The notes: generated by a model from the sequence alone, not told the origin. A DNA stretch of 17,352 nt from CAZXCK01 sp964639225 (GCA_964639225.1 CAZXCK010000096.1:1-17352); one strand, 5' to 3'; shown: positions 6,106 through 13,302, counted from the first letter of the stretch. Made by a program: numbers and translations.

Positions 6106-6933
6106 ATGATTTACCCCGTCACCCTGATCTACGCCCAGCCGGACAGCAAACTGGCTGCGCGCATCCGCGCCGACCTGGAAACGGCGGGCGCATCTGTGCA
6201 TACGAGCGTCCAGCCTGGCCGTGAGGCGCTGCTGGTGGTGCTGCTGTCTCCAGCGGCGCGCGACGATGACTCCGTGCAGCAGGCTATCATCGCCGCGCTG
6301 GACAACGGCCAGCATATTGTGCCACTACTGGCTGCGCCGGTGGAACTGCCGCGTCTCATCGACAACCTGGAACCGCTTGACTTTACTGAGCAATACGAAC
6401 CGGCGCGCCTGCTGGAACGCCTGGAACGCCTATCGCGCAGCGACGCGCCACCGCCACTGGTGGCACTGACCCCGGCGCGGCGCGCCGCCAACCGGCGCAG
6501 CGCGTTGTTTTTTAGTTTTTTCGCGCTACTGTCGTTCATCGCGGCGCTGGTGCTGATCGCCGGGCTGGGGTATGGACCGCCGGAAGAGGAATTCGCCAGC
6601 GTGGAGACGCAGATATTCCTGACGCGCAATTACTTCATCGACAACGCGCTGCCGCGCACTACCGAGGAAGCGGCCAGCTTCTCGGCCACGCTGGAGCGGG
6701 CGCGGCCCTCGGTGCAGCCGTATCTGGCGCTGACGGCCACCGCCATCGCCGAAGGGGTGCAGGGGTCGCTGGTGCCGCGCACTACCGAGGAAGCGCTCAA
6801 CTTTGAGGCAACGGCGCGTATGGTCTCGACGATTGTGCGTGAGGAACTGGTGGCGACGGTCACGGCGGCGGCAGCCGATGCCGCCGGTGAGTCCGGCAGC
6901 GAGCCGACCGCCACGCCAGAGCCGGACGAGTAG
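6106..6933 (+). CDS. TIR-like domain protein with one TM helix and an extracytoplasmic duplicated tail
   Basis: A 275-residue protein. Residues about 1-110 resemble a bacterial TIR-like fold: a beta strand VTLIYAQPDS, helix LAARIRADLETAG, strand LLVVLLSP, then IIAALDNGQHIVPLLAAPVELPRLIDNLEPLDF. The position of the NADase-type catalytic Glu (usually WVxxE before this helix) reads SVQQA, so enzyme activity is doubtful. One TM helix lies at 133-156 and separates the domain from a C-terminal tail with a 41-residue duplication: LPRTTEEA at 182 and VPRTTEEA at 223. The tail ends in a Thr/Pro/Glu stretch. The ATG at 6106 is chosen because GGAAAGGA lies upstream; GTG at 6064 has no such site. The next gene begins 15 nt after the stop, so the two are probably co-transcribed. 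Confidence 0.7.
   Translation: MIYPVTLIYAQPDSKLAARIRADLETAGASVHTSVQPGREALLVVLLSPAARDDDSVQQAIIAALDNGQHIVPLLAAPVELPRLIDNLEPLDFTEQYEPARLLERLERLSRSDAPPPLVALTPARRAANRRSALFFSFFALLSFIAALVLIAGLGYGPPEEEFASVETQIFLTRNYFIDNALPRTTEEAASFSATLERARPSVQPYLALTATAIAEGVQGSLVPRTTEEALNFEATARMVSTIVREELVATVTAAAADAAGESGSEPTATPEPDE
6650..6795 (+). repeat. Intragenic duplication, 123-bp (41-codon) period
   Basis: An identical 23-nt segment encoding PRTTEEA lies at 6650-6672 and 6773-6795, exactly 123 nt apart and in the same reading frame. The protein similarity continues beyond the identical part (FxAT and later TxTAxA), so it is a diverged domain duplication and not a random word match. Confidence 0.75.
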
Positions 6934-6948
6934 GAGAGGGGCCGCCGT

Positions 6949-8127
6949 TTGACATCGCAGACCACGCCGCGCGCCGCCGAGGATGTGCTGGTGATTGGGG
7001 CTGGTCCGGCGGGGATCGCCAGCGCCTATTATCTGAAGCAGGCTGGCATCTCGTATCGGGTGATCGATCGCGCTCAGGAGATCGCCAGCACCTGGAACAG
7101 CCTGTATCCGTCGCTGCGACTCAACACCAGCCGCTTTTTCTCGCATCTGCCGGGGCGGCGCTTTCCGCTGCATTATGGGCTGTTTCCCACTGGCAAGCAG
7201 TATCACCGCTATCTGGTGGACTATGTGCGCGACCACGGCTTTAACATCCATCTGGGGGTCGCCGTCCACAGTGTCGAGCCGGAAGGCGACGGCTGGCGTG
7301 TTGAGACCGACGAGGGTGTTTGCTGGTATCCGGCGGTGATCTCGGCGACCGGGCGCTTTGGCAGGGTGTTTCTGCCAGTTTTTGAGGGCCAGGAGACGTT
7401 CACCGGGCGTATTCTGCATGCGAAGGATTACCTGGGGCCGGAGCCGTTCGCCGGTCAGCGGGTGATGGTGGTGGGCAACGGTCCCAGCGGTGTGGACATC
7501 GCCACTGAGCTGAGTTTCCACGCGCGGACGCCGGTGCTGCTGTCGCAGCGCACGGGTGTCGTGCTGCGTCCGCGCTATCCCTGGGGGCTGCCCAAGCACC
7601 TGTGGATGATGATCGCCGAGAAGCTACCGGACTTCATCGCCAGGCCGCTGCTGCGCAAGATCAACAGCCTGCGCTACAAAAACCTGGACCGCATCGGCAT
7701 CAAGGTGCCGCGCAGCGAAGCGGAGACATCGGCGGCAGGCGGGACGCGCGGCGGCGAACTGATCCGCGCGGTGAAGGCCGGGCGCGTGCGCTCGGTGGAT
7801 GGTCCGGCGTGCTTCGCCGGTGACGAGGTGGTGCTCACCGATGGCTCGCGTTACGCGCTGGACGCGGTTATCCTGGCGACCGGTTATCATCCGGTGTGCT
7901 GGGATTACCTGAAGATCGATGCCGGGCGCGACCGTCATGGCTGGCCGGCTCGCCTGGATGACCTGGACGAAGGCGGCATGCGTCAGGTGGCGGGGTATCC
8001 GGGGCTGTATCTGGTGGGGGTGTTCTACCAGGGCAAAGGCGCGATGTACAACTTCAACACCGAAGCTGCCCAGGCCGTCCGCGAGATTCAGGAGCGGCTG
8101 GGGGAGATGGCAGGCGAAAAAGCGTAA
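6949..8127 (+). CDS. Flavin-containing monooxygenase-type NAD(P)/FAD-dependent oxidoreductase
   Basis: A 392-residue cytosolic flavoprotein of class B monooxygenase type. The FAD-binding Rossmann motif GAGPAG is at 17-22 and the NADPH motif GNGPSG at 176-181. The FMO fingerprint FxGxxxHxxxY is met by FTGRILHAKDY (151-161), and ATGYHP (310-315) is the second FMO/NMO motif. Such enzymes use NADPH and O2 to oxygenate a soft nucleophile or a ketone; the substrate cannot be named from the sequence. The start is TTG at 6949, supported by GGAGAGG (6933-6939), which overlaps the stop of the TIR-like gene and suggests translational coupling. A hairpin follows about 50 nt after the stop. Confidence 0.9.
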   Translation: MTSQTTPRAAEDVLVIGAGPAGIASAYYLKQAGISYRVIDRAQEIASTWNSLYPSLRLNTSRFFSHLPGRRFPLHYGLFPTGKQYHRYLVDYVRDHGFNIHLGVAVHSVEPEGDGWRVETDEGVCWYPAVISATGRFGRVFLPVFEGQETFTGRILHAKDYLGPEPFAGQRVMVVGNGPSGVDIATELSFHARTPVLLSQRTGVVLRPRYPWGLPKHLWMMIAEKLPDFIARPLLRKINSLRYKNLDRIGIKVPRSEAETSAAGGTRGGELIRAVKAGRVRSVDGPACFAGDEVVLTDGSRYALDAVILATGYHPVCWDYLKIDAGRDRHGWPARLDDLDEGGMRQVAGYPGLYLVGVFYQGKGAMYNFNTEAAQAVREIQERLGEMAGEKA

Positions 8128-8178
8128 CAATACGGGAGTCTGTGGAGCTTGTGCGGTGGCTCCGCCCCCGCGCCCCCG

Positions 8179-8199
8179 CACGGGGTCGGGGACCCCGTG
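8179..8199. terminator. Strong GC hairpin after the monooxygenase gene
   Basis: CACGGGGTC (8179-8187) pairs perfectly with GACCCCGTG (8191-8199) across a GGG loop. There is no T run on either strand, so it is not a classical intrinsic terminator, but it is well placed to end or protect the upstream transcript. GTGCGG (8151-8156) can alternatively pair with CCGCAC (8176-8181), which would disrupt its base. No gene was recognised in 8128-8442. Confidence 0.45.
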
Positions 8200-8316
8200 A
8201 CCCCATGCGTTTCGGCGCAAGCGGTTTGCATGTTTGGGGATCAGTCCCAGGTGAATCTGTGGTGTGATGCGCTTTGACAAATAAACGCGGATGATGTGTT
8301 TTTGTGATATGCCTTC

Positions 8317-8413
8317 GCCAGCGGTTCAAAACCGCTGGCTACGAGGAGCCGGCCCATTAAAAGGGCCGTGTCCTTTGTGACTGGCAACAAGGGCGGTCTT
8401 TTTTAGCAGACAC
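8317..8413 (+). repeat. Two-hairpin dispersed element, copy D (diverged)
   Basis: Hairpin 1 is a 9-bp stem (GCCAGCGGT 8317-8325, ACCGCTGGC 8331-8339) with loop TCAAA. The 10-nt linker TACGAGGAGC (8340-8349) is conserved. Hairpin 2 is CGGCCC (8350-8355)/GGGCCG (8363-8368) with a 7-nt loop ATTAAAA, nearly identical to the copy A loop although both stem arms differ. A GTGTCC word follows, then a region ending in six Ts and GACAC. Read on the minus strand its end (GTGTCTGCTAAA) matches copy B. Confidence 0.6.
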
Positions 8414-8442
8414 GAAAGTGTTAATCTGAATTCCGCCACTGG

Positions 8443-8652
8443 TCACGCTAAAGACGTATCATCGAAATCCGGGGACATACTAATGAGACCACGTGCGCTG
8501 CCTGCCCTGCGCGGTCTGGCCTCGGTCGCCACCGGGACCAATTGAACGGCCCGGTTGTCATCGTCAAGGATTACGACAGTTTTTCCATGCTGTGCCTCGT
8601 CGATCGGTTTTCTGAGGTGGTCCTGGGCTTCAGCCAGCGAATAACGTTCCAT
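8443..8652 (-). CDS. Phd/YefM-type antitoxin, apparently without its toxin
   Basis: A 69-residue protein with the Phd/YefM fold signature: SLAEAQDHLRKPIDEAQHGKTVVI, a DNA-binding N-terminal half, then VQLVPV and the RRAGSARGLISMSPDFDD tail that in VapC-linked antitoxins contacts the toxin. It normally binds its own promoter and neutralises a PIN-domain toxin encoded immediately downstream. Here the space downstream on the minus strand holds only repeat copy D and the end of a monooxygenase on the other strand; no PIN-domain frame is visible. The tail is a little short (FDDTSLA then stop, where relatives usually continue as FDxPLEEF). A good ribosome binding site (CTCTCCC at 8660-8666 on the plus strand) fixes the start. 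It may be a solitary or degenerate antitoxin. Confidence 0.8.
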   Translation of the reverse strand: MERYSLAEAQDHLRKPIDEAQHGKTVVILDDDNRAVQLVPVATEARPRRAGSARGLISMSPDFDDTSLA

Positions 8653-8679
8653 CAGCAGTCTCTCCCGTTGTTTGTTTCT

Positions 8680-8708
8680 ATTCTACAACAGGTATTTATG
8701 CCTGTCCG
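8680..8708 (-). promoter_or_regulatory. Candidate promoter of the antitoxin gene
   Basis: On the minus strand CGGACA (8708-8703) and TAGAAT (8685-8680) are 17 nt apart and match the -35 and -10 boxes 4/6 and 5/6. The site overlaps the 3' end of the molybdoenzyme gene on the same strand, so read-through from that gene is also possible. Confidence 0.35.
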
Positions 8709-10375
8709 TCGGCAGCGACGATCTCGCGCCGGATGACGTGGACGCCGGTCGCGCCGTCGGGGCGCACGTCGTTGTTCTCGGTGATCTGCATGTTGCCAGC
8801 GTCGTCGTAGCAGCGCACGCGGAACATGTGATCGCCGGCCTCGAAGGGCCAGTCATAGCGCCAGATGACCCATGTCGTTTCGGAGATGGGGTCGCGCAGT
8901 TCGGCTTCGGTCCACTCGCCGTCGTTGAGCTGCACTTCGACCCGCGAGATTCCTTTAGCGCCGGAATAAGCGATGCCGCCGATGGGGATGAACGTCTGGC
9001 CGTCGCGCTCAAAAGCGTGGTCGGTGGCGATGGTGTCGATCACCGAGACGGTGCGAACAAGCGCCTCTTCGGACCAGCCGCGCCGTACCCAGTAGCCTTC
9101 ACCTTTATCCGCGACGAACTCGATGCCGGTGATCCACTTGGGCTGCTTCATGCCGTAGCGGTCGGGGATGTAGACGCGCAGGGGGAAGCCGTGATCCTGC
9201 GTCAGCGGCTGGCCGTCCCAGGCGTAGGTGAGCATCACGCGCTCGTCGCGGCGTGCCAGGCTGACCGACAGATACTCGTCGAAGCCATCGGCGGCGGTGA
9301 TGTGCAGCCAGCGCGCGCTGGGACTCACGCCCCAATCTTCCATTAGTATGTGCAGGGGCACACCGGTCCAGCGTGTCGTGCCGATCAGATTGCCGGCGAT
9401 GCGGTTGGAGATGCACGACAGCGTCACGAACTGATCGACCGGCTCGTAGTTGTCTACCAGGTCGTCGATTGTGATTTCCAGCGGTTCGGCCACCAGTCCG
9501 GTGACCGGCAGCACCCAGCTCTCGCCGTCGACACGGGGCGGGCGCACGTTGATATCGATGCGGTAATGATCTTCGAGTGGCGTGTATTCCGGGCGTGTGC
9601 CGGGCGCGGGCAGGACGGCGGCGGCAGCGTTGGGCAGGTCCGGTGTTGGCGCGGCGGCGACTTCTGGTGTGGCTTCGGGGCTGGTAGTGGACAGGCTGAC
9701 CGTCTGCACGGGCGCGCGCCGGTCCAGCAGCGATCCCAGGCCAGCGCCGACGATGGTCAGGGTGGCGGTAGCGCCGCCCAGGCGAATCAGGAAACCGCGC
9801 CGGTCGATGCCATCGCCAGAGTCCAGCATCTCGACGCTGGCCGCTGGCGCGGATTCGCGGTCACCGGCCAACCGGACGTAAATCCAGGCGAGCGCGCCGC
9901 CTACTATAGTGAAGGCAATCACCAGCCAGGCAAAGCTGGCCGCGGACGAAGCCGACGCGGTGACGTTGGTCTCCAGGCTGATGAAGGCCATCAGCAGGCC
10001 CGCGCCAAAGCCGATTCCCGTGCCCGCGATGACGCGCTGGTCTGCATCGGTGCGGCGCAGCAGGGCGAAGGCGAGCGCGCCCAGCAGGGTGGTGACGACC
10101 AGCACCAGACCGAGGCCCATCAGTTCTTCGACCAGCTTGGCGGTGGTATCCACCTGGCCCAGGTTCAGCGCCAGGATGGCATCGACCATCGCATCGATGC
10201 CGCCGGTGATGATGTTGCCCGGCAGCGCGTCGCGCACCAGCGCGAACAGGTCGAAGGGCAGAAACGGCAGACCGGCGGCCCGGTCGGCGATGAACAGGGC
10301 GGCCAGCAGCGGCCCGCCTAACAACAGCCCGACCAGCGCGCCGGTCATCACGCGCGGTGTTTTTGACGCATTCAT
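8696..10375 (-). CDS. Membrane-anchored molybdopterin oxidoreductase, sulfite oxidase family
   Basis: A 559-residue protein. Four TM helices (about 8-30, 87-106, 117-135, 147-167) precede a twin-arginine-like motif DRRGFLIRLGG (Arg192-Arg193) and a hydrophobic stretch. A Thr/Pro/Ala linker (about 225-260) follows. The Oxidored_molyb domain (about 270-430) carries the molybdenum-ligating Cys321 in TLSCISN, plus RWTGVPL and the region around DHGFPLRVYIPDRYGMK. A C-terminal Mo-co dimerisation domain (about 440-550) contains ISRVEVQLNDGEW. There is no heme domain, so electrons must leave through another carrier. Substrate is unknown; sulfite or another S- or N-oxide are possibilities. GGAG seven bases before the ATG at 10375 fixes the start; the open frame extends to TTG 10390. 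It is transcribed alone. Confidence 0.9.
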   Translation of the reverse strand: MNASKTPRVMTGALVGLLLGGPLLAALFIADRAAGLPFLPFDLFALVRDALPGNIITGGIDAMVDAILALNLGQVDTTAKLVEELMGLGLVLVVTTLLGALAFALLRRTDADQRVIAGTGIGFGAGLLMAFISLETNVTASASSAASFAWLVIAFTIVGGALAWIYVRLAGDRESAPAASVEMLDSGDGIDRRGFLIRLGGATATLTIVGAGLGSLLDRRAPVQTVSLSTTSPEATPEVAAAPTPDLPNAAAAVLPAPGTRPEYTPLEDHYRIDINVRPPRVDGESWVLPVTGLVAEPLEITIDDLVDNYEPVDQFVTLSCISNRIAGNLIGTTRWTGVPLHILMEDWGVSPSARWLHITAADGFDEYLSVSLARRDERVMLTYAWDGQPLTQDHGFPLRVYIPDRYGMKQPKWITGIEFVADKGEGYWVRRGWSEEALVRTVSVIDTIATDHAFERDGQTFIPIGGIAYSGAKGISRVEVQLNDGEWTEAELRDPISETTWVIWRYDWPFEAGDHMFRVRCYDDAGNMQITENNDVRPDGATGVHVIRREIVAADGQA

Positions 10376-10473
10376 GAGCTTACTCCACAACTACCAGCCA
10401 GCCTAACAGTACATCCAGGTCGTCAGAGTCATCGCATCAAATCTCATCCTGTATGAAGTGGACAGACCATTTT

Positions 10474-10550
10474 CGCCCGGCGTTAAAACACCGGGCTACA
10501 GGGAGCGTGTCCACTGAAGGGACACAAAGAGCCGCCCCAGTTGCCTGCTA
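10474..10550 (+). repeat. Two-hairpin dispersed element, copy C
   Basis: Hairpin 1 is GCCCGG (10475-10480)/CCGGGC (10491-10496), with the same loop as copy A. The linker TACAGGGAGC (10497-10506) is 10 nt. Hairpin 2 is GTGTCC (10507-10512)/GGACAC (10520-10525) with a 7-nt loop. Homology stops after TTGCCTGCTA, with no GC-rich tail as in copies A and B. The element sits between the start of the molybdoenzyme gene and the end of the hydrolase gene. Confidence 0.7.
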
Positions 10551-10664
10551 TATCACAGTATTGATACGATAGCTTTAGACACATTCTCTGACCCCATGAT
10601 ACCCGAATCGAGGGGCAGTTGCCTTAGAATTGCCTTTGTGTTGGGCCAGAGTATGCCGAACAGA

Positions 10665-11483
10665 TCAGCTTGACGGGTATACAGCGTCATGCACGGCGGC
10701 GCGGACGGCGGGCCAGGCGACGGTATCCGGTATGACGACTTCGTAGTGGCCGCAGTCGGGTATGGTTTGCAGATCGACGACGTCGCCGGCGGCACGCGCC
10801 GCCTCGACATAGGTCTGGACGTGTGGCAGCAGCTTTTCTTCGCCTTCGCCGACGATGTGCGTCTGCGGTGTGCCCAGCGGCAATAGTTCCTTTGGCGAAG
10901 CGTGCGCGTAGTGTTCGGGGACCTGCGCGCTGGTTCCGCCCAGGGTGGACGGCAGATCGTCATCGCAGGCGTTGAGCTGCTCGGCATGCAGCAGATCGAC
11001 GATACCGGCCAGGCAGACGACATGCGTGATTGGCAGCGGGTCGGGCGTGTGGAGATCGCTGCTGGCGGGCAGTCTGTAACGGGCGGCGGCCCAGCAGGCC
11101 AGCGTGCCACCGGCGGAATGCCCGACCAGCACCACGCGCGACAGGTCCAGCGGGTGGCTGGTGGCGATCTGGCGAAGATAGTCCATCCCGTGCGCCACGT
11201 CGAGGAAGGTCTGCGGCCAGCCGCCACCGCTGCCGCTGGTGCGATATTCCATATTCCACACGGCGTAACCCTCGTCCGCCAGCGCCCGGCTCAACTGGCT
11301 GACCATCTCCGCGCCGTAGGCGGCACGCCAGCAGCCGCCATGTATCACCACGACGACCGGCAGCGGCTCATCTGCTGGGGTGGGTAGGTACAAACCACCG
11401 AACTGTTTGTCCGCAGTGCCGTAGGCGTGGGTGAAGTCCGGTTCGATGAAGGGCATCTTCACGTAGTCGTCCAGTGACAGCAT
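10665..11483 (-). CDS. Alpha/beta hydrolase, carboxylesterase or arylformamidase-like
   Basis: A 272-residue soluble alpha/beta hydrolase. HGG (48-50) is the oxyanion motif in VVVVIHGGCWRAAYG, and GHSAGG places the nucleophile at Ser123. His246 in DCGHYEVV is the likely catalytic histidine. The acid position in the GxxD segment reads GEGEE (212-216), so Glu may replace Asp. The layout resembles kynurenine formamidase-like and other small esterases, but no kynurenine pathway gene is nearby, so the substrate is open. AAGGAGA eight bases upstream of the ATG at 11483 supports the start, and a TATAAT -10 lies at 11525-11520. The gene is divergent from the dipeptidase gene. There is no signal peptide. 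Confidence 0.85.
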   Translation of the reverse strand: MLSLDDYVKMPFIEPDFTHAYGTADKQFGGLYLPTPADEPLPVVVVIHGGCWRAAYGAEMVSQLSRALADEGYAVWNMEYRTSGSGGGWPQTFLDVAHGMDYLRQIATSHPLDLSRVVLVGHSAGGTLACWAAARYRLPASSDLHTPDPLPITHVVCLAGIVDLLHAEQLNACDDDLPSTLGGTSAQVPEHYAHASPKELLPLGTPQTHIVGEGEEKLLPHVQTYVEAARAAGDVVDLQTIPDCGHYEVVIPDTVAWPAVRAAVHDAVYPSS

Positions 11484-11519
11484 GGCGACAGTCTCCTTAT
11501 GTAGTCGGTCACGTGGCGC

Positions 11520-11548
11520 ATTATAACCGCAGATGGCCGGTGTACCAT
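11520..11548 (-). promoter_or_regulatory. Putative promoter of the hydrolase gene
   Basis: On the minus strand a perfect TATAAT lies at 11525-11520, with a weak ATGGTA (11548-11543) 17 nt upstream. It would give a leader of about 30 nt containing the AAGGAGA site. Confidence 0.5.
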
Positions 11549-11558
11549 CGAATCGCCT

Positions 11559-11585
11559 TTGGTTTTTCCGGCGTCCGGTTATACA
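11559..11585 (+). promoter_or_regulatory. Possible promoter of the dipeptidase gene
   Basis: TTGGTT (11559-11564) and TATACA (11580-11585) are partial matches to the -35 and -10 boxes with a short 15-nt spacer. If used, transcription starts near 11592, beyond the in-frame ATG at 11586, which would favour the internal TTG start of the dipeptidase. Confidence 0.3.
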
Positions 11586-11642
11586 ATGTCAGATAAACGG
11601 GGTGGCGCGGGCCGCCCATGCGGACAGGGGCAGGAGTTTCGC

Positions 11643-12725
11643 TTGTTTATCGTCGATGCGCACCAGGATATCGCTTATAACGCGCTGTGCTATGGGCGCG
11701 ACTATCGCACCAGCGCCCTGAAGAAGCGCACCCAGGAAGCCGGGAGCGACATCCCGGCGCGGGCTGGTATGGCGACTATCGGCCTGCCGGAAGCGCTGGC
11801 CGGGCGGGTGGCGGTGGTATTTGCGACGCTGTTCGTAGCGCCGCGCAGTCGAGGAGCCGCGCCCAGCCCCTGGGCCAATCTCGAATATGATGACGCCGCC
11901 GGGGCGCACCGGCTGGCCCGCCAGCAGTTGGATGTTTACCGCCGTCTGGTGGATGAGGACGACCGTCTGCGCCTGGTTCGCAGCGCCGCCGACCTGGACG
12001 CGGTGCTGGCGACCTGGCAGCCCGGCGTCGATGTGCGCCAGCGGCGGCAGGGGCTGCTGCTGCTGATGGAAGGCGCTGATCCGATTGTCGAGCCGCCGCA
12101 GTTTGAGGAATGGTACGAACTGGGCGTGCGGGCTGTTGGTCCGGCGTGGCAGCGCACGCGCTATGCGGGCGGGACACGCGCGCCGGGTCCGCTGACCGCG
12201 CTGGGGCGCGAGCTGCTGGATGTGATGGCCGGTTTCAACGCCATACTGGACGTGTCGCATCTGGCGGAGCGTTCGTATTATGACGCGGTCGAGCAGTATA
12301 CGGGGACGATCATCGCCAGCCACAGCAACCCGCGCAGCTTCTGTGATACCGACCGCCACCTGTCCGACGATATGATTCGCCGGCTGGCCGACCGTGACGG
12401 TGTGATGGGGGTGGTGCTGGCCAATTACTTTCTGGATGGTGGCTGGCAGCGCAGCGACGGCAAACATGCGGTGACGCTCGACCGGGTGCTGGACATCATC
12501 GACCACATCTGTCAGGTCACCGGCAGCGCGGCGCATGTCGCTATTGGCAGCGATTTTGACGGCGGCTTCGGTGCCGAGACGATACCGGCGGAGATCGACA
12601 CCGTCGCCGATCTGTGGCGTTTTCAGGAGAGGCTGCTGGGGCGCGGTTTCAGCGAGGCGGATACCGATGCCATCCTGAGCGGAAATATGCTGCGCCAGCT
12701 CCGTAAGAGCCTGCCGGCCACCTAG
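11643..12725 (+). CDS. Membrane dipeptidase-like metallopeptidase (family M19)
   Basis: A 360-residue M19 (renal dipeptidase) family member, a zinc enzyme cleaving dipeptides or related amides. All expected metal or active-site residues are present: His7 and Asp9 in VDAHQD, Glu143 in LLLMEGAD, His206 in DVSH, His227 in ASHSN, and Asp304 in GSDFDGG. The GNMLR end motif also fits. There is no signal peptide, so the protein is probably cytoplasmic. The open frame reaches back to TTG 11559 and ATG 11586. TTG at 11643 is chosen because AGGAG lies six bases upstream and the protein then begins MFIVDAHQD, the usual M19 N-terminus. The four-TM gene follows 13 nt after the stop, so an operon is likely. 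Confidence 0.88.
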   Translation: MFIVDAHQDIAYNALCYGRDYRTSALKKRTQEAGSDIPARAGMATIGLPEALAGRVAVVFATLFVAPRSRGAAPSPWANLEYDDAAGAHRLARQQLDVYRRLVDEDDRLRLVRSAADLDAVLATWQPGVDVRQRRQGLLLLMEGADPIVEPPQFEEWYELGVRAVGPAWQRTRYAGGTRAPGPLTALGRELLDVMAGFNAILDVSHLAERSYYDAVEQYTGTIIASHSNPRSFCDTDRHLSDDMIRRLADRDGVMGVVLANYFLDGGWQRSDGKHAVTLDRVLDIIDHICQVTGSAAHVAIGSDFDGGFGAETIPAEIDTVADLWRFQERLLGRGFSEADTDAILSGNMLRQLRKSLPAT

Positions 12726-12738
12726 CGAGGCGATCCGT

Positions 12739-13302
12739 ATGTCAAGAATAGCCCAGATCGGCATCGCCATCGGTGCGCTGGGGATGATGATTACGTTTAT
12801 GGGGTTGTTCCCCGGTATGACCGGGCTGGACTCCACGCCTGGATTTGGCATCATCCAGATGCTGACGGTGCTGGCTGGTTTTACGCTGCTGATGCTGGGC
12901 GCGATCATCTATATCAAGTACGCCTATTACGCGACCCGAAGGGCGACGCTGGCCCAGCAGATCGGTGTGCGGCTGGCGCTCACCGGGCTGGTGCTGGCGG
13001 CGATGTCTGGCCTGGCCGATCTGCTGGGGTATGGTTCGCACGGACCGGGCTTCTCGGCTATTGTCATTTTTGGTCGCCTGCAGGCGGCTGGCTTTGTCGC
13101 CAGCTTCTTTATGTCGGCGATTGGCGTGCTGGTCTACGCACTGGCGGGCCAGCCCGACGAACGGATCAGCCCGCGCCCCGCGCTCAAAACGACGGCAGCC
13201 AGCACTCATCGCAGGGCCAGCAAGGCAAATGACGATTCTGTGCCGCCCGACGCACCTGAGACCGTCATCGTACCTCACCCCGACACCAGCCAGACCCTCT
13301 GA
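12739..13302 (+). CDS. Four-TM membrane protein of unknown function
   Basis: A 187-residue protein I do not recognise. Four hydrophobic helices lie at about 5-25, 38-60, 77-97 and 108-137. The second is followed by a KYAYYATRR segment, which suggests a cytoplasmic loop. The last 50 residues are polar, Pro/Thr-rich and carry basic clusters (HRRASK), so they are likely cytoplasmic and disordered. The ATG at 12739 has GAGG eight bases upstream. Placement 13 nt after the dipeptidase stop suggests co-expression, but no shared function can be deduced. Confidence 0.75.
   Translation: MSRIAQIGIAIGALGMMITFMGLFPGMTGLDSTPGFGIIQMLTVLAGFTLLMLGAIIYIKYAYYATRRATLAQQIGVRLALTGLVLAAMSGLADLLGYGSHGPGFSAIVIFGRLQAAGFVASFFMSAIGVLVYALAGQPDERISPRPALKTTAASTHRRASKANDDSVPPDAPETVIVPHPDTSQTL

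Noticed and set aside
6106..8127. TIR-like protein plus monooxygenase as a new antiphage system
   Set aside because: The TIR-like domain lacks the catalytic Glu, the FMO has all ordinary motifs, and there are no other defence genes nearby; the pairing is noted but a defence claim is not supported.
8274..8310. Plus-strand promoter driving an RNA through repeat copy D toward the antitoxin
   Set aside because: TTGACA at 8274-8279 is perfect, but no acceptable -10 lies 15-19 nt downstream (TGTTTT is the best at 17 nt).
10553..11227. Minus-strand frame overlapping the hydrolase gene in another frame
   Set aside because: It is a shadow; the overlapping frame has the full alpha/beta hydrolase motif set and a good ribosome binding site.
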